From Phycisphaerae bacterium (GTDB lineage: Bacteria; Planctomycetota; Phycisphaerae; UBA1845; PWPN01): 62,352 nt of DNA. The stretch covers positions 1 through 62,352 of the forward strand of contig JAAYDF010000029.1 of NCBI GenBank assembly GCA_012729395.1, given 5' to 3'. The notes under the pieces are model-generated. The model did no database searches. It was not told the origin of the DNA and was given only the letters and a program-made list of their open reading frames with translations. The position numbers and the translations under genes are program-made. Shown in pieces: positions 16,589 to 25,953 of the stretch (positions are counted from its first letter, which is position 1; each line of letters begins with the position of its first letter).

Positions 16589-16891
16589 AAATGCACAGCT
16601 CCTCCGCCACTCGGCACATAACCTTACCGATGTATCGGACAAGCCGGGTTCGGGTTTTTGTTCCCGCACTGAACAATCCGCAAACGGGCAATAGTGCCCA
16701 ACAATGGGACCTCGCTGGTCCATCAACTCCATCGAACGCGTCGCAGGGAGGATGATGACCTTGGCACACCGCTTGCACCCCCAGCCAAGCAGGAACCGAC
16801 GGATGGTCCGTCGGGAAGGTTGGCTGGACGCGATACGGTGCGTGGCGTACGATCAGCGCCTGGTCCACGACACCATGGGAATGACTGGCCC
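16589..16891. other. Divergent intergenic region between glycosyltransferase and kinase
   Basis: These 303 bp separate two divergent genes and must hold both promoters, but I see no convincing -35/-10 pair. A small hairpin CCGAT-GT-ATCGG lies near 16631-16642. No gene is recognised. Confidence 0.4.
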
Positions 16892-19312
16892 ATGAGCAAG
16901 ACGAGAAACCCTGACGAACCGGGCCCTTTCCTCCCAGGACAAGCCACGGAGATTCAATCGCCCGATGGCCTGAACCTCTCCGTCGACCTGTCCATCCCCA
17001 AACACGTGACACAACACGAGGCGGCACCGGACGTGGCGGGGTATGTGCTCACCGCTCGTCTGGGCGAAGGCGCGTACGGGCAGGTCTGGCGGGCGTGGCA
17101 GATCCGCACCCGCAAGGAGGTCGCGGTCAAGGTCTTCAAGCAGCACAGCGGGCTGGACTGGATTTTCCTGCAACGCGAGGTTGAACGACTCTTGCGGCTG
17201 GATCGGCATCCGCACGTAGTGACGCTGCTGGACGCCGGCCTGGAAAGTGACCCACCATTCTACGTCGTCGATCTGCTGACCGGCGGTTCGCTCGATCAGT
17301 TCGTTGATCCCCAACAAGCCGCCCCGCCGGACCGCGCGATGGCGTGGACGCGGCAGATGTGCGACGCCCTGAGCTACGTGCACAACAAGGGTCTGATCCA
17401 CTGCGATCTGAAGCCGGCTAACGTGCTGATCGACGAGCAGGATCGGGTGCGGGTGGTGGATTTCGGGCAGTCGCGGGTTTTCACCGAATCGGCTGCCTCG
17501 TTGGGCACGCTGTTCTATATGGCCCCGGAGCAGGCGGTGGTCACGGAGCTGGGCAAACCCGTTCATCCGGACGTGCGTTGGGATATCTATGCCCTGGGAG
17601 CCACGCTGTTCTCCATGTTGACCGGGCGGGTGCCGTACGCCACCGCGGCCAATCGCGAAGCCCTGGAACAGGCGGGCTCGCTGGACAAACGTCTGGAGCG
17701 TTATCGTGCGATGATCGGCGGCCGGTCGGTCGCTCAGGATGATGTGGAGTTACGAACGCGAGCGGGCGTGGAGTTGGCTGCGGTGGTGGCCAAGTGCATG
17801 GCTGTCAGACCGGAGGATCGCTACGCCTCGATGGCCGAGGTCAGCGCGGACATCGAGGCCATCACCCATCATCGCCCGGTCAGTCCGCTGGCCCATCGGA
17901 AGGGGTATCGGTTTGGCAAGTTTGTGCGGCGTAACCCGTTCGGGGTAGCGTTGGCTGGGTGCCTGGCAGTCCTGGCGGTGGGAGCCTACAGCCTGCGGAC
18001 ACAGTGGGTCCGAGTGGATCGGGCGAAAGCGGCGGATATTGCGGCGATGTTCGTGTCCAGCCCGGCCCAGGGGGTGGCGGCTCTGAAGGCGGCCGGCCCG
18101 CGGGTGCGACAGTTCCTGGCGGAAGACACCGCCCGCCGGCTCAACTCGCCGGCGTACACCGAGCGGATCATGGGTGCCCGCAACGGTGTCTGGGCCAACC
18201 CGGCCGCTTTTTGGGCGGGCGTGGATGGCGGGGCATTGTGGCAGAGCGGCGAGTGGCTCGAACTGGCAACGTTCGACTGGCCGCAGCCCGAGGAGGTGCT
18301 CGCCCAGCTTCGCGCCAAGGCGACCGGCGGCAGTGATCGGCAAAAGTATGCCGCGTTCTGTTTGATTGGCCGAGCGGTACCACCGAGCGACGTGACATTG
18401 ACTGACCTGTGCCGATCCGCCGTGCGATCGGAAAGCCATCCCGGCGTAATCGCGGCGGCCCGTTGGGCGTCTCAGCGACTGGGGCACGATGAGCCTTGGC
18501 ACCACGGTGGGCGCATCTTTGTCGATGATCTGACGGGGCTGGTGTTGGTTCATATCCCCGGCAGTGAATCGTTCCGTCGCGGATCGCCACCGGCGGAGCG
18601 GGATCGGTTCACCAACGAGGACATGCCCGCGACCGGCAGCCCGATCCAGTCGACGTTTGTGGCCACAACCGAGCTGACCGTCGCGGCGCTCGCGCGGTTC
18701 CTGGAGGATCCGGACACGGTGCAGTGGTTGGCCCAGCAGGCGAGCCAGTCGGCGGAACTGCAGGCTCAGTTGCGGTTGGCCGGCGAATCGTGGCAGTCTC
18801 AAATCGCCCGCGGAGCGATGGACGAGGCGGCGGGCTGGATCAGCCTCGGCTTGGCCCGTCGGTATTGTGAGTGGGCGAGTATGCGGGGAGCGGGAGCGTC
18901 GCCGGCCCGACGTTATCGCCTGCCGACGGAGGACGAGTGGGAGTATGCCTGCCGAGCAGGCAACGCGGGGCGATTCTGCTTCGGCGATAGCGAGGGGTAC
19001 GTGCCGTTCTTCGCCCATTGCAGCGGGCACCAGGCCGGCCCCCCCATCACGGGCTTGAAGATGCCGAACTTCCACGGTTTGTTCGACATGCACGGCAGTT
19101 TGTGGGAGTGGACCGATTCGCGATATCCGCCCGAGCTGGTCGCCGAGGCGGACATGGATCCGGCGCTGCGGCAGAATCTGTATGTGTGTCGCGGCGGGGC
19201 GTATTACTCGCCGGCGGTGCGCTGCCGGTCCGCCCAGCGGAACTACGGCAGCCCGCATTGGCCGGACATGTACAAGAGCTTTCGGCCCGTCATGGAGCTG
19301 GTCGAGCGATGA
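16892..19312 (+). CDS. Membrane Ser/Thr protein kinase with C-terminal SUMF1/FGE-like domain
   Basis: The 806-residue protein starts MSKTRNPDEP. The kinase domain (about residues 50-320) has the glycine loop LGEGAYGQVW, VAVKVF lysine, HCDLKPANVL at about 170 (HCD replaces HRD), DFG near 190 and YMAPEQ. One membrane helix (FGVALAGCLAVLAVGAYSL, about 350-368) follows, then a linker and an SUMF1-type domain with YRLPTEDEWEYACRAG near 675 and CRGGAYYSPAVRCRSAQRNYG at the end. The cysteine pair of true formylglycine-generating enzymes is not seen, so this domain probably binds ligand or peptide. The protein likely senses outside and phosphorylates inside. Two exported proteins follow in the same operon. 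Confidence 0.9.
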   Translation: MSKTRNPDEPGPFLPGQATEIQSPDGLNLSVDLSIPKHVTQHEAAPDVAGYVLTARLGEGAYGQVWRAWQIRTRKEVAVKVFKQHSGLDWIFLQREVERLLRLDRHPHVVTLLDAGLESDPPFYVVDLLTGGSLDQFVDPQQAAPPDRAMAWTRQMCDALSYVHNKGLIHCDLKPANVLIDEQDRVRVVDFGQSRVFTESAASLGTLFYMAPEQAVVTELGKPVHPDVRWDIYALGATLFSMLTGRVPYATAANREALEQAGSLDKRLERYRAMIGGRSVAQDDVELRTRAGVELAAVVAKCMAVRPEDRYASMAEVSADIEAITHHRPVSPLAHRKGYRFGKFVRRNPFGVALAGCLAVLAVGAYSLRTQWVRVDRAKAADIAAMFVSSPAQGVAALKAAGPRVRQFLAEDTARRLNSPAYTERIMGARNGVWANPAAFWAGVDGGALWQSGEWLELATFDWPQPEEVLAQLRAKATGGSDRQKYAAFCLIGRAVPPSDVTLTDLCRSAVRSESHPGVIAAARWASQRLGHDEPWHHGGRIFVDDLTGLVLVHIPGSESFRRGSPPAERDRFTNEDMPATGSPIQSTFVATTELTVAALARFLEDPDTVQWLAQQASQSAELQAQLRLAGESWQSQIARGAMDEAAGWISLGLARRYCEWASMRGAGASPARRYRLPTEDEWEYACRAGNAGRFCFGDSEGYVPFFAHCSGHQAGPPITGLKMPNFHGLFDMHGSLWEWTDSRYPPELVAEADMDPALRQNLYVCRGGAYYSPAVRCRSAQRNYGSPHWPDMYKSFRPVMELVER

Positions 19313-19375
19313 AGCGGACCAGGGCGTTGGCTGCGAGCGCGTGGAAGGCGAGCGTCAGGAACTGAGAGGTGAGAA

Positions 19376-20389
19376 GTGAGCGCGTGGATGAACAGCCGGC
19401 ATGGCGGCCAGGGCCGCGCCCGTAACGAAGCGGTGGCGCCGGGCCGGAGTCACCGCTCCCCGACGGTCGCGGCTCCGCTTGAGGTTCTCACCGCCAGAGG
19501 GAGAAGACCGTGGTCGCGACTGGTCCTGGCCTGTTCACTGGGCGGCCTGCTGGCGACGGCCTGTGTACCCGATTTGTGGTCGATTCTGGGGCTGCCGGTG
19601 GAGACGCGGCTGGCGTTCACGAACCTGTCGACGCGGTTCTACGCGGCCATGCAGGTCCGCACGCACGGCGACGGCGAGTTTGTCACCACGCCGCTTTTGG
19701 CTCCCGGGGCGACGTTTCGGGCGGATTGTGCCGAGTTGCTGGACGCGCCGTGCCCGGGCTCGCTGGATGTACGTGTCCTGCTGTACCGCAGAGTACACGA
19801 GGATCTGCCCATTGGGCTGGATGCGACGGAAGAGGTCGAGGCGGTACCGCTGGTCGCTGGCGAGGTGAGGGCGGTGCCAGCCTGTGAAATCGAGCCGCTC
19901 GAGACATACACCATCGTGAATTGGGACGCACCGGAAGGCACCGCCCGGGTCAAGTTCGCCCAGGGCACGGCCGTGGACAGCTACATTCGCCAACAGAACC
20001 TTTTTCCCAACGTGGATACCGCGTGGGAGATCAGCGGTGTAACCCCCGCACTGGCGGAAGTCGCCCCGCCGCCGCTCGCCGACCCCGAGCCGGTTTCCGG
20101 CCGGGTTATCCTCGCCAACGGCACGGGCGTCGAGAACATCGGCGTCTTGCTGCGTACGCGTTTCCGTGTCCGGCTGGATGACGCCGACGAGGGCAACGAC
20201 CCGGACTCCGACTGGAGCGACCCCATCGCGGTGACCAAGACCGACGCCGCGGGGCAGTTCGCGTTTGATCGGCCGGCCGGCGTGTACCAGGTCGAGGTGT
20301 TTGCCGACGGCTACCTCTTTCGCCCCGTGGTGGTCGAGGTGGAGACGCCACAGCAGCAGGTGATCATCATCGCGGAGCCGCAAGGATGA
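19376..20389 (+). CDS. Lipoprotein with carboxypeptidase-regulatory-like domain
   Basis: A GTG at 19376 preceded by GAGAGGTGAG is the start; 337 residues. A basic N-terminal extension precedes a lipoprotein signal (LVLACSLGGLLATAC). Part of the extension is encoded by a copy of the 26-bp dispersed repeat, so translation might really begin further in. The middle region is unrecognised. From about residue 240 there is a carboxypeptidase-regulatory-like beta sandwich (VSGRVILANGTGVENIGV, KTDAAGQFAFDRPAGVYQVEV). Its stop overlaps the ATG of the next gene (ATGA), and it starts 63 nt after the kinase, so the three genes form an operon. It is probably a surface or periplasmic partner of the metzincin. 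Confidence 0.75.
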   Translation: MSAWMNSRHGGQGRARNEAVAPGRSHRSPTVAAPLEVLTARGRRPWSRLVLACSLGGLLATACVPDLWSILGLPVETRLAFTNLSTRFYAAMQVRTHGDGEFVTTPLLAPGATFRADCAELLDAPCPGSLDVRVLLYRRVHEDLPIGLDATEEVEAVPLVAGEVRAVPACEIEPLETYTIVNWDAPEGTARVKFAQGTAVDSYIRQQNLFPNVDTAWEISGVTPALAEVAPPPLADPEPVSGRVILANGTGVENIGVLLRTRFRVRLDDADEGNDPDSDWSDPIAVTKTDAAGQFAFDRPAGVYQVEVFADGYLFRPVVVEVETPQQQVIIIAEPQG

Positions 20390-21516
20390 GACGCAATCTA
20401 CGAAACTCGGCGTTGTTGTTGCTTGCGGCGGTATGGCCGGTGGCTGGCGGCTGCGACATCCTCGGTGGCCTGCTGCCGGACGGGGTGAATCCCTTCGAGG
20501 ATCTTGCCCCGGTGGCCCTGGACGGTATCGCCCGACGCATGGCCTACGACGTGGCCCCGCTGGGCGAACTCGACGCGGGCACGGTGCTGCAAGTGGAGGT
20601 GACGGGGCAGGCGGTGGCGGCGGTGTTGATCCTCGCGGAGGATCCAGCCGCGGCGGAGGCCGGCCGACTGGCGGGGGGCGGGCCGGCCAATGAGGCGTTC
20701 AACTATCGCGTGCAAGTGCCCGGGCGGTACTACGTGTTCGCTCTGTTCGATCCACAAGCCGGAGCAAACCAACGCCGTGCGACGCTGGCGGTGAGCTTCG
20801 GCGACGCGGCCTACCGGCCACCTGCCCGGCAGGTGGTCCGCGTGGTCTTCGAGGATGGCTACCTGACCGAGCCGGGGCTCGTGGACCCGGAGTCATTCAC
20901 CGCCGAGGAAGTGCAGGTATTGGCGAATCTGAGCGACTTGGTCCGGGCCGAGGTACTCGCCCGCCTGCGGTTGCTTTTTGCCGACACACCGATCGAGATC
21001 CTCGATGAGGATGATCCGCTGCCCGACGGGCCGTGGTCGGAGTTGCGGTACGTCGCCGAGCGGCGTCTGGCTGAGGCAGGGGAATGGTTCGACGCGACCG
21101 TGCCGCCTCTATTGCCCGACCACCCCGAATGCCAGGACGTAGTCATTTTCGGCGAGGTCCTACCGCACGGAGCGTTCCTCGACCCCGGCAACCAGGTACT
21201 CGACGATCAGGCGGCGGTGTATGTCGGCAGCTTCCAGGGCCGCGGGACCAATTGCCGATCGGCGGCCATCGACTCGGTGACAAGCATCGTGCTCGGGTTG
21301 GCCCATACCGGGGCCCACGAGATCGGCCATCTCGTCGGGCTGTACCACGTTCCGCTGACTGACATCATGAACCGCTCGCCGACGCTGGCGTTTCAACGCG
21401 AGCTCAGCTTTGGGCGTGGCCAGCTCCTCGTCGAGGACGCCGACCAAGGGCAGGTGCTGACCACGGTGATTCAGGATCCGGCGTTTCACCTTGAAGCCAT
21501 CTTCGACACCCCCTGA
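20386..21516 (+). CDS. Metzincin-type zinc metalloprotease lipoprotein
   Basis: The 376-residue product begins MRRNLRNSALLLLAAVWPVA, then GGC, a lipoprotein signal. Residues about 311-321 read HEIGHLVGLYH, the full HExxHxxGxxH zinc motif, and DIMNRS shortly after supplies the Met-turn, so this is a metzincin peptidase. The N-terminal ~150 residues form a beta-rich region like bacterial pre-peptidase domains (VALDGIARRMAYDV, FNYRVQVPGRYYVFALFD). The ATG overlaps the stop of the preceding lipoprotein gene, implying translational coupling. It probably acts outside the cytoplasm; its substrate is unknown. Confidence 0.85.
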   Translation: MRRNLRNSALLLLAAVWPVAGGCDILGGLLPDGVNPFEDLAPVALDGIARRMAYDVAPLGELDAGTVLQVEVTGQAVAAVLILAEDPAAAEAGRLAGGGPANEAFNYRVQVPGRYYVFALFDPQAGANQRRATLAVSFGDAAYRPPARQVVRVVFEDGYLTEPGLVDPESFTAEEVQVLANLSDLVRAEVLARLRLLFADTPIEILDEDDPLPDGPWSELRYVAERRLAEAGEWFDATVPPLLPDHPECQDVVIFGEVLPHGAFLDPGNQVLDDQAAVYVGSFQGRGTNCRSAAIDSVTSIVLGLAHTGAHEIGHLVGLYHVPLTDIMNRSPTLAFQRELSFGRGQLLVEDADQGQVLTTVIQDPAFHLEAIFDTP

Positions 21517-21598
21517 TACACGACATCGAGCCGCGGGCCTGTCTCCGGCGGCTCTCGGGCGATGGTATCAGCGGCACTGGCAGACCGGTCAGTTCGGG

Positions 21599-22405
21599 CT
21601 ACTTCCCCAGCAGGTCGCGGACGGCTTGGCCGATGTCGGGCGAGCGCATGAGCGTTTCGCCGACCAGGATGGCGTGGACGCCGGCGGCAGCGACGCGCTC
21701 GACGTCGCGGTGATCCTTGATGCCGCTTTCCGACACGAGGATGGTGCCGGGACCGACCTCGCGGGCCAGCCGCAGGGTGGTGTCCAAGTCCGTCCGTTGA
21801 ACCGTCAGGTCGCGGTTGTTGATGCCCAAGAGGCTGCGTTTGTCGTTGGGGAAGCCGACCGCCGCCTGAAGGGCCTGCAGGGTCGCGGGCTCGTGGACCT
21901 CGATCAGGCTGGTCATACCCAACAAGCAGGCCAGGTCGAGCATCTCGGCCAGCAGCCGGGGCTCGAGCACTTCGCCGATCAGCAGGACCGCGTCCGCGCC
22001 CGCGGCCCGGGATTCGTAGACCTGGTAAGGATCGACAAGGAAATCCTTCCGCAGCACAGGCAGCGGGACGGCTGCCTTGACCTGCTCGATGAACTCCAGC
22101 CGCCCGTCGAACCAGGGCTCGTCGGTCAGGACGCTGAGAGCGCTGGCTCCGTTGGCATAGTAAACCGCGGCGATGGCGGCCGGGTCGAAGTCGGCACGGA
22201 TCAGGCCGGCCGACGGTGACTTGCGTTTGATCTCCGCGATGAGGTGCACGCCGTGCGAGGGGACGGCGGTCAGGGCGGCATGGAAATCTCGCGGCGGAGG
22301 CGCGGTGGCGGCCGCGTGCTGCACCTCGGCCAACGGGCGAGCGACGCGGCGGGCGGCCAGCTCGTCGTGTTTACCGGCGACAATGCGATCCAAGATCGTG
22401 GGCAC
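21599..22405 (-). CDS. trpC: Indole-3-glycerol-phosphate synthase
   Basis: The 268-residue TIM-barrel protein has all TrpC signatures: HLIAEIKRKSPSAGLIR, the ALSVLTDEPWFDG strand, PLPVLRKDFLVDPYQVYE, LLGINNRDLTV and ILVSESGIKDHRDVE with a phosphate-binding AILVGETLM end. It closes the indole ring from CdRP in tryptophan biosynthesis. The GTG at 22405 has GGGAGGAG about 8 nt upstream. It is a stand-alone gene; trpA is about 14 kb away at 36008 and no other trp gene is in the window. Confidence 0.96.
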   Translation of the reverse strand: MPTILDRIVAGKHDELAARRVARPLAEVQHAAATAPPPRDFHAALTAVPSHGVHLIAEIKRKSPSAGLIRADFDPAAIAAVYYANGASALSVLTDEPWFDGRLEFIEQVKAAVPLPVLRKDFLVDPYQVYESRAAGADAVLLIGEVLEPRLLAEMLDLACLLGMTSLIEVHEPATLQALQAAVGFPNDKRSLLGINNRDLTVQRTDLDTTLRLAREVGPGTILVSESGIKDHRDVERVAAAGVHAILVGETLMRSPDIGQAVRDLLGK

Positions 22406-22507
22406 GATCAGAACTCCTCCCCCGCTTACTAACCAACTGACTCACTCGCTCACCCTCCCAACATACCCGAACCCACGGCGGGCTGACAGGGAGAGGGCCC
22501 ATTCGTG

Positions 22508-22513
22508 TATCAT
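22508..22513 (+). promoter_or_regulatory. Putative -10 box for a leaderless CPBP protease transcript
   Basis: TATCAT is followed by CTCGGCC (7 nt) and the ATG at 22521. A CTGACA element lies at 22483-22488, 19 nt upstream. No Shine-Dalgarno precedes the ATG. Confidence 0.45.
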
Positions 22514-22520
22514 CTCGGCC

Positions 22521-23381
22521 ATGGGTCTGGAACTGAACACCTTAGAGATGGCGGACGCGGCGTTGATGAGCGGCGGAGTACTTGTGCTTTCCATCGCCTT
22601 GGTGCGATGGCGACGCTCAGGTTGGGCAGACCCGCTGGCCGCGGTCCCCCACCGTCCGAACGAACTGCTGGCCATTCTGGTCTGGCTCTGCATGGCGGCG
22701 CTTCTGGGCGGCGGAGCGTTCGGCACACTCGCTGCCCACCGCGTGATCCCCGACACGCTGCCCGATGAGGTCCGCGACGATTGGACGGGCATCTTGTCGA
22801 TGGCCACGGCCCAATTGCTGACCGGCCTGACTTGCCTGACCGTCGCCCGGCTGGCCCGGCTGGAGCTGTTCACGAGGGCATCTTGCAGCCTCGGGCGGCA
22901 ACTGCTCGACAGCATGGGGGGCTGGCTGGCGGCCTTGTACGTCTGCGGTTTGGTGGTTTGGTACACCAGTTGGGTTATCGAGCTTCTTTGGCCGGACTAC
23001 AGGCCTCCATCGCACACGGTCTTCTCCACATTGAACGCCGCGGAAACGCCGGTCTGGATACGGGCTGTGGCGATCGGCGGCGCGGCGATCCTCGCCCCGC
23101 TCAGCGAGGAGCTGCTTTTCCGCGCCATTCTGCAAACCAGCATCGGGAAACTCACGCCGATGCTACTGGGCGAGCGGGCCGGCCGATGGGCAGCGATCTT
23201 CGCTACCGCAATGCTGTTCGGGCTGTTACACCTGGGCACGCCGCAGTTCATGCCCGCCCTCGTCTGCCTGGGGATCCTCTTGGGCTACTTGTACGAACGG
23301 CACGGCACACTGCTGGTTCCCATGACCGTCCACGCCCTGTTCAACATCAAATCGCTGGCTTGGTACTACCTGGCAGCGTGA
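22521..23381 (+). CDS. CPBP family intramembrane glutamic protease (CaaX/Abi type)
   Basis: The start at 22521 gives 286 residues with about seven or eight hydrophobic helices. The three CPBP motifs are present in order: APLSEELLFRAILQ (EExxxR), FGLLHLG (FxxxH) and LGYLYERHGTLLVPMTVHALFN. These form the active site of membrane-embedded glutamic proteases of the Rce1/Abi group. Bacterial members process prenylated or signal peptides, or act in bacteriocin immunity; the specific role here is unknown. The frame runs upstream through the trpC leader but without homology. Confidence 0.9.
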   Translation: MGLELNTLEMADAALMSGGVLVLSIALVRWRRSGWADPLAAVPHRPNELLAILVWLCMAALLGGGAFGTLAAHRVIPDTLPDEVRDDWTGILSMATAQLLTGLTCLTVARLARLELFTRASCSLGRQLLDSMGGWLAALYVCGLVVWYTSWVIELLWPDYRPPSHTVFSTLNAAETPVWIRAVAIGGAAILAPLSEELLFRAILQTSIGKLTPMLLGERAGRWAAIFATAMLFGLLHLGTPQFMPALVCLGILLGYLYERHGTLLVPMTVHALFNIKSLAWYYLAA

Positions 23382-23478
23382 CAAGCTAAACCCCAGCGCT
23401 GCACGGGCAGCACTGGGGTCATCCAATCATCGTCGCGCGAGGCCGCAAGCGGTCGGCTCAAGTATCTCACGCCGTGGC

Positions 23479-23574
23479 GTAGCGACCACCGCCTCTGGTG
23501 GCCAGCGAACTCGCAAGGAGCACGCCGGTCGCCACGGCTCGGCTGAGCTCGCCGAAGTCGGGGCGCGACCGCTG
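23479..23574 (+). repeat. GC-rich dispersed hairpin repeat
   Basis: GTAGCGACCACCGCCTCTGG, a variable middle, then GCTCGGCTGAGCTCGCCGAA and GTCGGGGCGCGACCGCTGCG align with the core of the 228-bp direct repeats at 11120 and 12218. It lies between the convergent CPBP and glnA genes, and the outer arms can pair. Confidence 0.65.
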
Positions 23575-23602
23575 CGATGGGTCGTGCAGCGATCTGGCCC
23601 GA

Positions 23603-25057
23603 TCAGTTGTCGTAGTACAGGTGGAACTCGTGCGGATGCGGCCGCAGAGCGATCTCGTCGATCTCGTTCTTGGTCTTGTAGTCGATCCAGGTCTCGATCA
23701 GCTCGCCGCAGAAGACGCCGCCTTCGTTCAGGAACGCATGGTCCTTCTTAAGGGCATCGAGCGATTCCTTGAGCGAGCCGGGGGTATTGGGCACGGCGGC
23801 CTTGTCCTTGCCAGTCAGCTCGTAGATGTTCTTATCCAGCGGCTTGCCGGGATCGAGTTCGTTCTTGATGCCGTCCAGGGCCGCCATGAGGATCGCCGAG
23901 AAGGCCAGGTAGCCGTTGGCCGACGGGTCCGGGCAGCGGAACTCAAGGCGTTTGGCCTTGGGGCTGTCCGAGTACATCGGGATCCGGATGGCCGCCGACC
24001 GATTCCGCGAGGAATAGGCCAGGTTGACCGGGGCCTCGTAGCCGGGCACCAGGCGGCGGTAGGAATTAGTCGTCGGGGCGGCAAAGGCCAGAAGCGAAGG
24101 CGCGTGCTTGAGAATGCCGCCGATCGCATGCAGAGCCATCTCCGAAAGGCCCGCGTATCCCTTACCGGCAAACAAAGGCTTACCCGCCTTCCAGATCGAG
24201 ACGTGGGTGTGCATGCCGCTGCCGTTGTCCTGGAAGATCGGCTTGGGCATGAACGTCACGGTCTTGCCGTGCCGCTTGGCGACGTTGCGCACGACGTACT
24301 TGTACCACATCATCTGGTCGCCCATGTCGACCAGCGGGCAGAAGCGCATGTCGATCTCGGACTGGCCGGCCGTGCCGACCTCGTGATGGTGAGCCTCGAT
24401 GGCGATGCCCAGCCGCTTCATCTCGTAGACCATCTCGCCGCGAAGATCGTGGAAAGTGTCGGTCGGGCTGACCGGGAAGTACCCGCCCTTGTAGGACGGC
24501 TTGTACCCGAGGTTCGGCTCCTCGAACCGGGCGGTGTTCCAGGCCCCCTCGGACGAATCGATCTCGTAGAGACCGCGGTGCTGGTTCTGCTCGTAGCGGA
24601 CCTCGTCGAAGATGAAGAACTCGGGCTCCGGTCCGATGTGGCAAATATCGCCCAGGCCGGTCTTCTTGAGGTACTCGACGGCCTGCTTGGCAACGAAACG
24701 CGGGTCCTTGCCGTAGAACTGCCGGCTGATGGGATCGACAATGTCTGCAATGATGCTGACAGTCGGCTCTTTGAAGAACGGCTCGAGCCGGGTGGTCTCC
24801 ACCTGGGGAATAGCGAGCATGTCGGACACGTCGACATCCTGCCAGCCGCGGATGCTCGACCCGTCGAAGCCGACGCCGTTCTTGAACGTATCTTCGTCCC
24901 ACTCATCGACGGGAAACGAGCAGTGCTGCCAGGAGCCCAGCATGTCGCAGAACTTCAAGTCGACGATCTCCGCCCCCACCTGCTTGCAGTAGTCGAAGAA
25001 GTCCTTGGGGGTCTTGGCTTTCGGGGGCACATAGGAATTCTGAATCTTGTTGGCCAT
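23603..25057 (-). CDS. glnA: Glutamine synthetase, type I
   Basis: The 484-residue length and motifs match GSI: VGFDGSSIRGW, IADIVDPIS, GPEPEFFIFDEVRYE, the ATP/glutamate loop AHHHEVGTAGQSEIDMRF, GSGMHTHVSIWK and the RVPGYEAP-equivalent LVPGYEAPVNLAYS. Near the C-terminus DKNIYEL aligns with the adenylylation-site region (DKNLYDL) of I-beta enzymes, so the target tyrosine is kept and control by an adenylyltransferase is plausible. It joins ammonium to glutamate using ATP. AAAGGATGG lies upstream of the ATG at 25057. No nitrogen-regulatory gene is adjacent. Confidence 0.96.
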   Translation of the reverse strand: MANKIQNSYVPPKAKTPKDFFDYCKQVGAEIVDLKFCDMLGSWQHCSFPVDEWDEDTFKNGVGFDGSSIRGWQDVDVSDMLAIPQVETTRLEPFFKEPTVSIIADIVDPISRQFYGKDPRFVAKQAVEYLKKTGLGDICHIGPEPEFFIFDEVRYEQNQHRGLYEIDSSEGAWNTARFEEPNLGYKPSYKGGYFPVSPTDTFHDLRGEMVYEMKRLGIAIEAHHHEVGTAGQSEIDMRFCPLVDMGDQMMWYKYVVRNVAKRHGKTVTFMPKPIFQDNGSGMHTHVSIWKAGKPLFAGKGYAGLSEMALHAIGGILKHAPSLLAFAAPTTNSYRRLVPGYEAPVNLAYSSRNRSAAIRIPMYSDSPKAKRLEFRCPDPSANGYLAFSAILMAALDGIKNELDPGKPLDKNIYELTGKDKAAVPNTPGSLKESLDALKKDHAFLNEGGVFCGELIETWIDYKTKNEIDEIALRPHPHEFHLYYDN

Positions 25058-25953
25058 TGCGGAACCATCCTTTCCCTATCGGGGTATCACACCAACCGAC
25101 TGCCACCATCACACGGATTGTCCCTTGAAATCGCGAGCAGGAGTGGCGCGCCTCGCCTTGCGGTCCGACGACCGCAAGTCACGAACACGGATACCCGCGG
25201 CGCCGCCGGCACGTCCGGACCGGCCGGCCGAACCGACGGGTGGGCATGGCAGTCCAATTCCTGAACGACCGGGCCATGCCACCACAGGCATCGACCCGTC
25301 CCAAGCGATATTCAACCGGACACAAGGCAGGCCAAGACGCCGGCGGGCACCTCGCCTCGGACAACCTTCAATGCCACCTATGGGCAATTCCCGTACCAAC
25401 GTGGGCCAGGGTGCCTATCGCGGTTTTCGTGCCCGCGAGCCGCGTTCCGGGCCCCGAAAGCTCGACGCCGCATGCCTGCATCCTAGGCACAGGCTATCCA
25501 CGCAAGGCACCTATGCCCACAAAGCGGGCGGCTCAGTACCGAGTCCTCAGACCTCTGGGCGCGCAATCCGGACAGTATCCCCAGCCCCAAGAAAGCGACC
25601 CCACAAACGGAAATGCCGCTTGCCGTGCCCGCAGGGCCCCAAACCGGGCTTCGCTTCGCCGCATGTCGCCGGCATGTGAGCCCAGCAGCAAAACCGAAGA
25701 AGCTCCAAGATTGGACTGGCACCGCACTTACGAGGAAGGCGGAAGGTAGTGGTCTGTTAGCCTCCTTCCGGGACACGGTGCAGAGGCCACCTAACCTGCG
25801 GCCCCACAGCGCCTTCCATCAAGGGTTCGGAACACTCCAATCGAGGTCTTCGTGTGATGGTGCGGGGCCGGGGGTCACCAAGCGAGCCCCCCACCTCTCC
25901 CATCACACCCGCGCCTTGCCTTGAGGCTGCCCCTGAGACTAAAGTTGTACCGC
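25058..25953. other. ~900-bp gene-free divergent region upstream of glnA
   Basis: I find no credible gene between glnA and the metzincin gene; frames up to 169 codons exist but look like translated GC-rich noise. A 9-bp perfect hairpin CTTGCGGTC-CGAC-GACCGCAAG lies at 25157-25178. No clear sigma-54 site for glnA was found by eye. Confidence 0.5.

Noticed and set aside
17750-19258. A 502-codon minus-strand frame opposite the kinase
   Set aside because: The plus-strand frame carries complete kinase and SUMF1 motifs; the reverse frame has none.
16892-19312. Functional formylglycine-generating enzyme in the C-terminal half of the kinase
   Set aside because: The C-x4-C-type catalytic cysteine pair near the end of the FGE fold is not present, so only the fold is claimed.
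23498-25264. A 588-codon plus-strand frame opposite glnA
   Set aside because: Glutamine synthetase motifs are complete on the minus strand, so the opposite frame is noise.
25240-25749. Possible 169-codon gene upstream of the second metzincin
   Set aside because: No ribosome site, no recognisable domain and codon use like random GC-rich sequence; a 97-codon reverse frame in the same place is equally weak.
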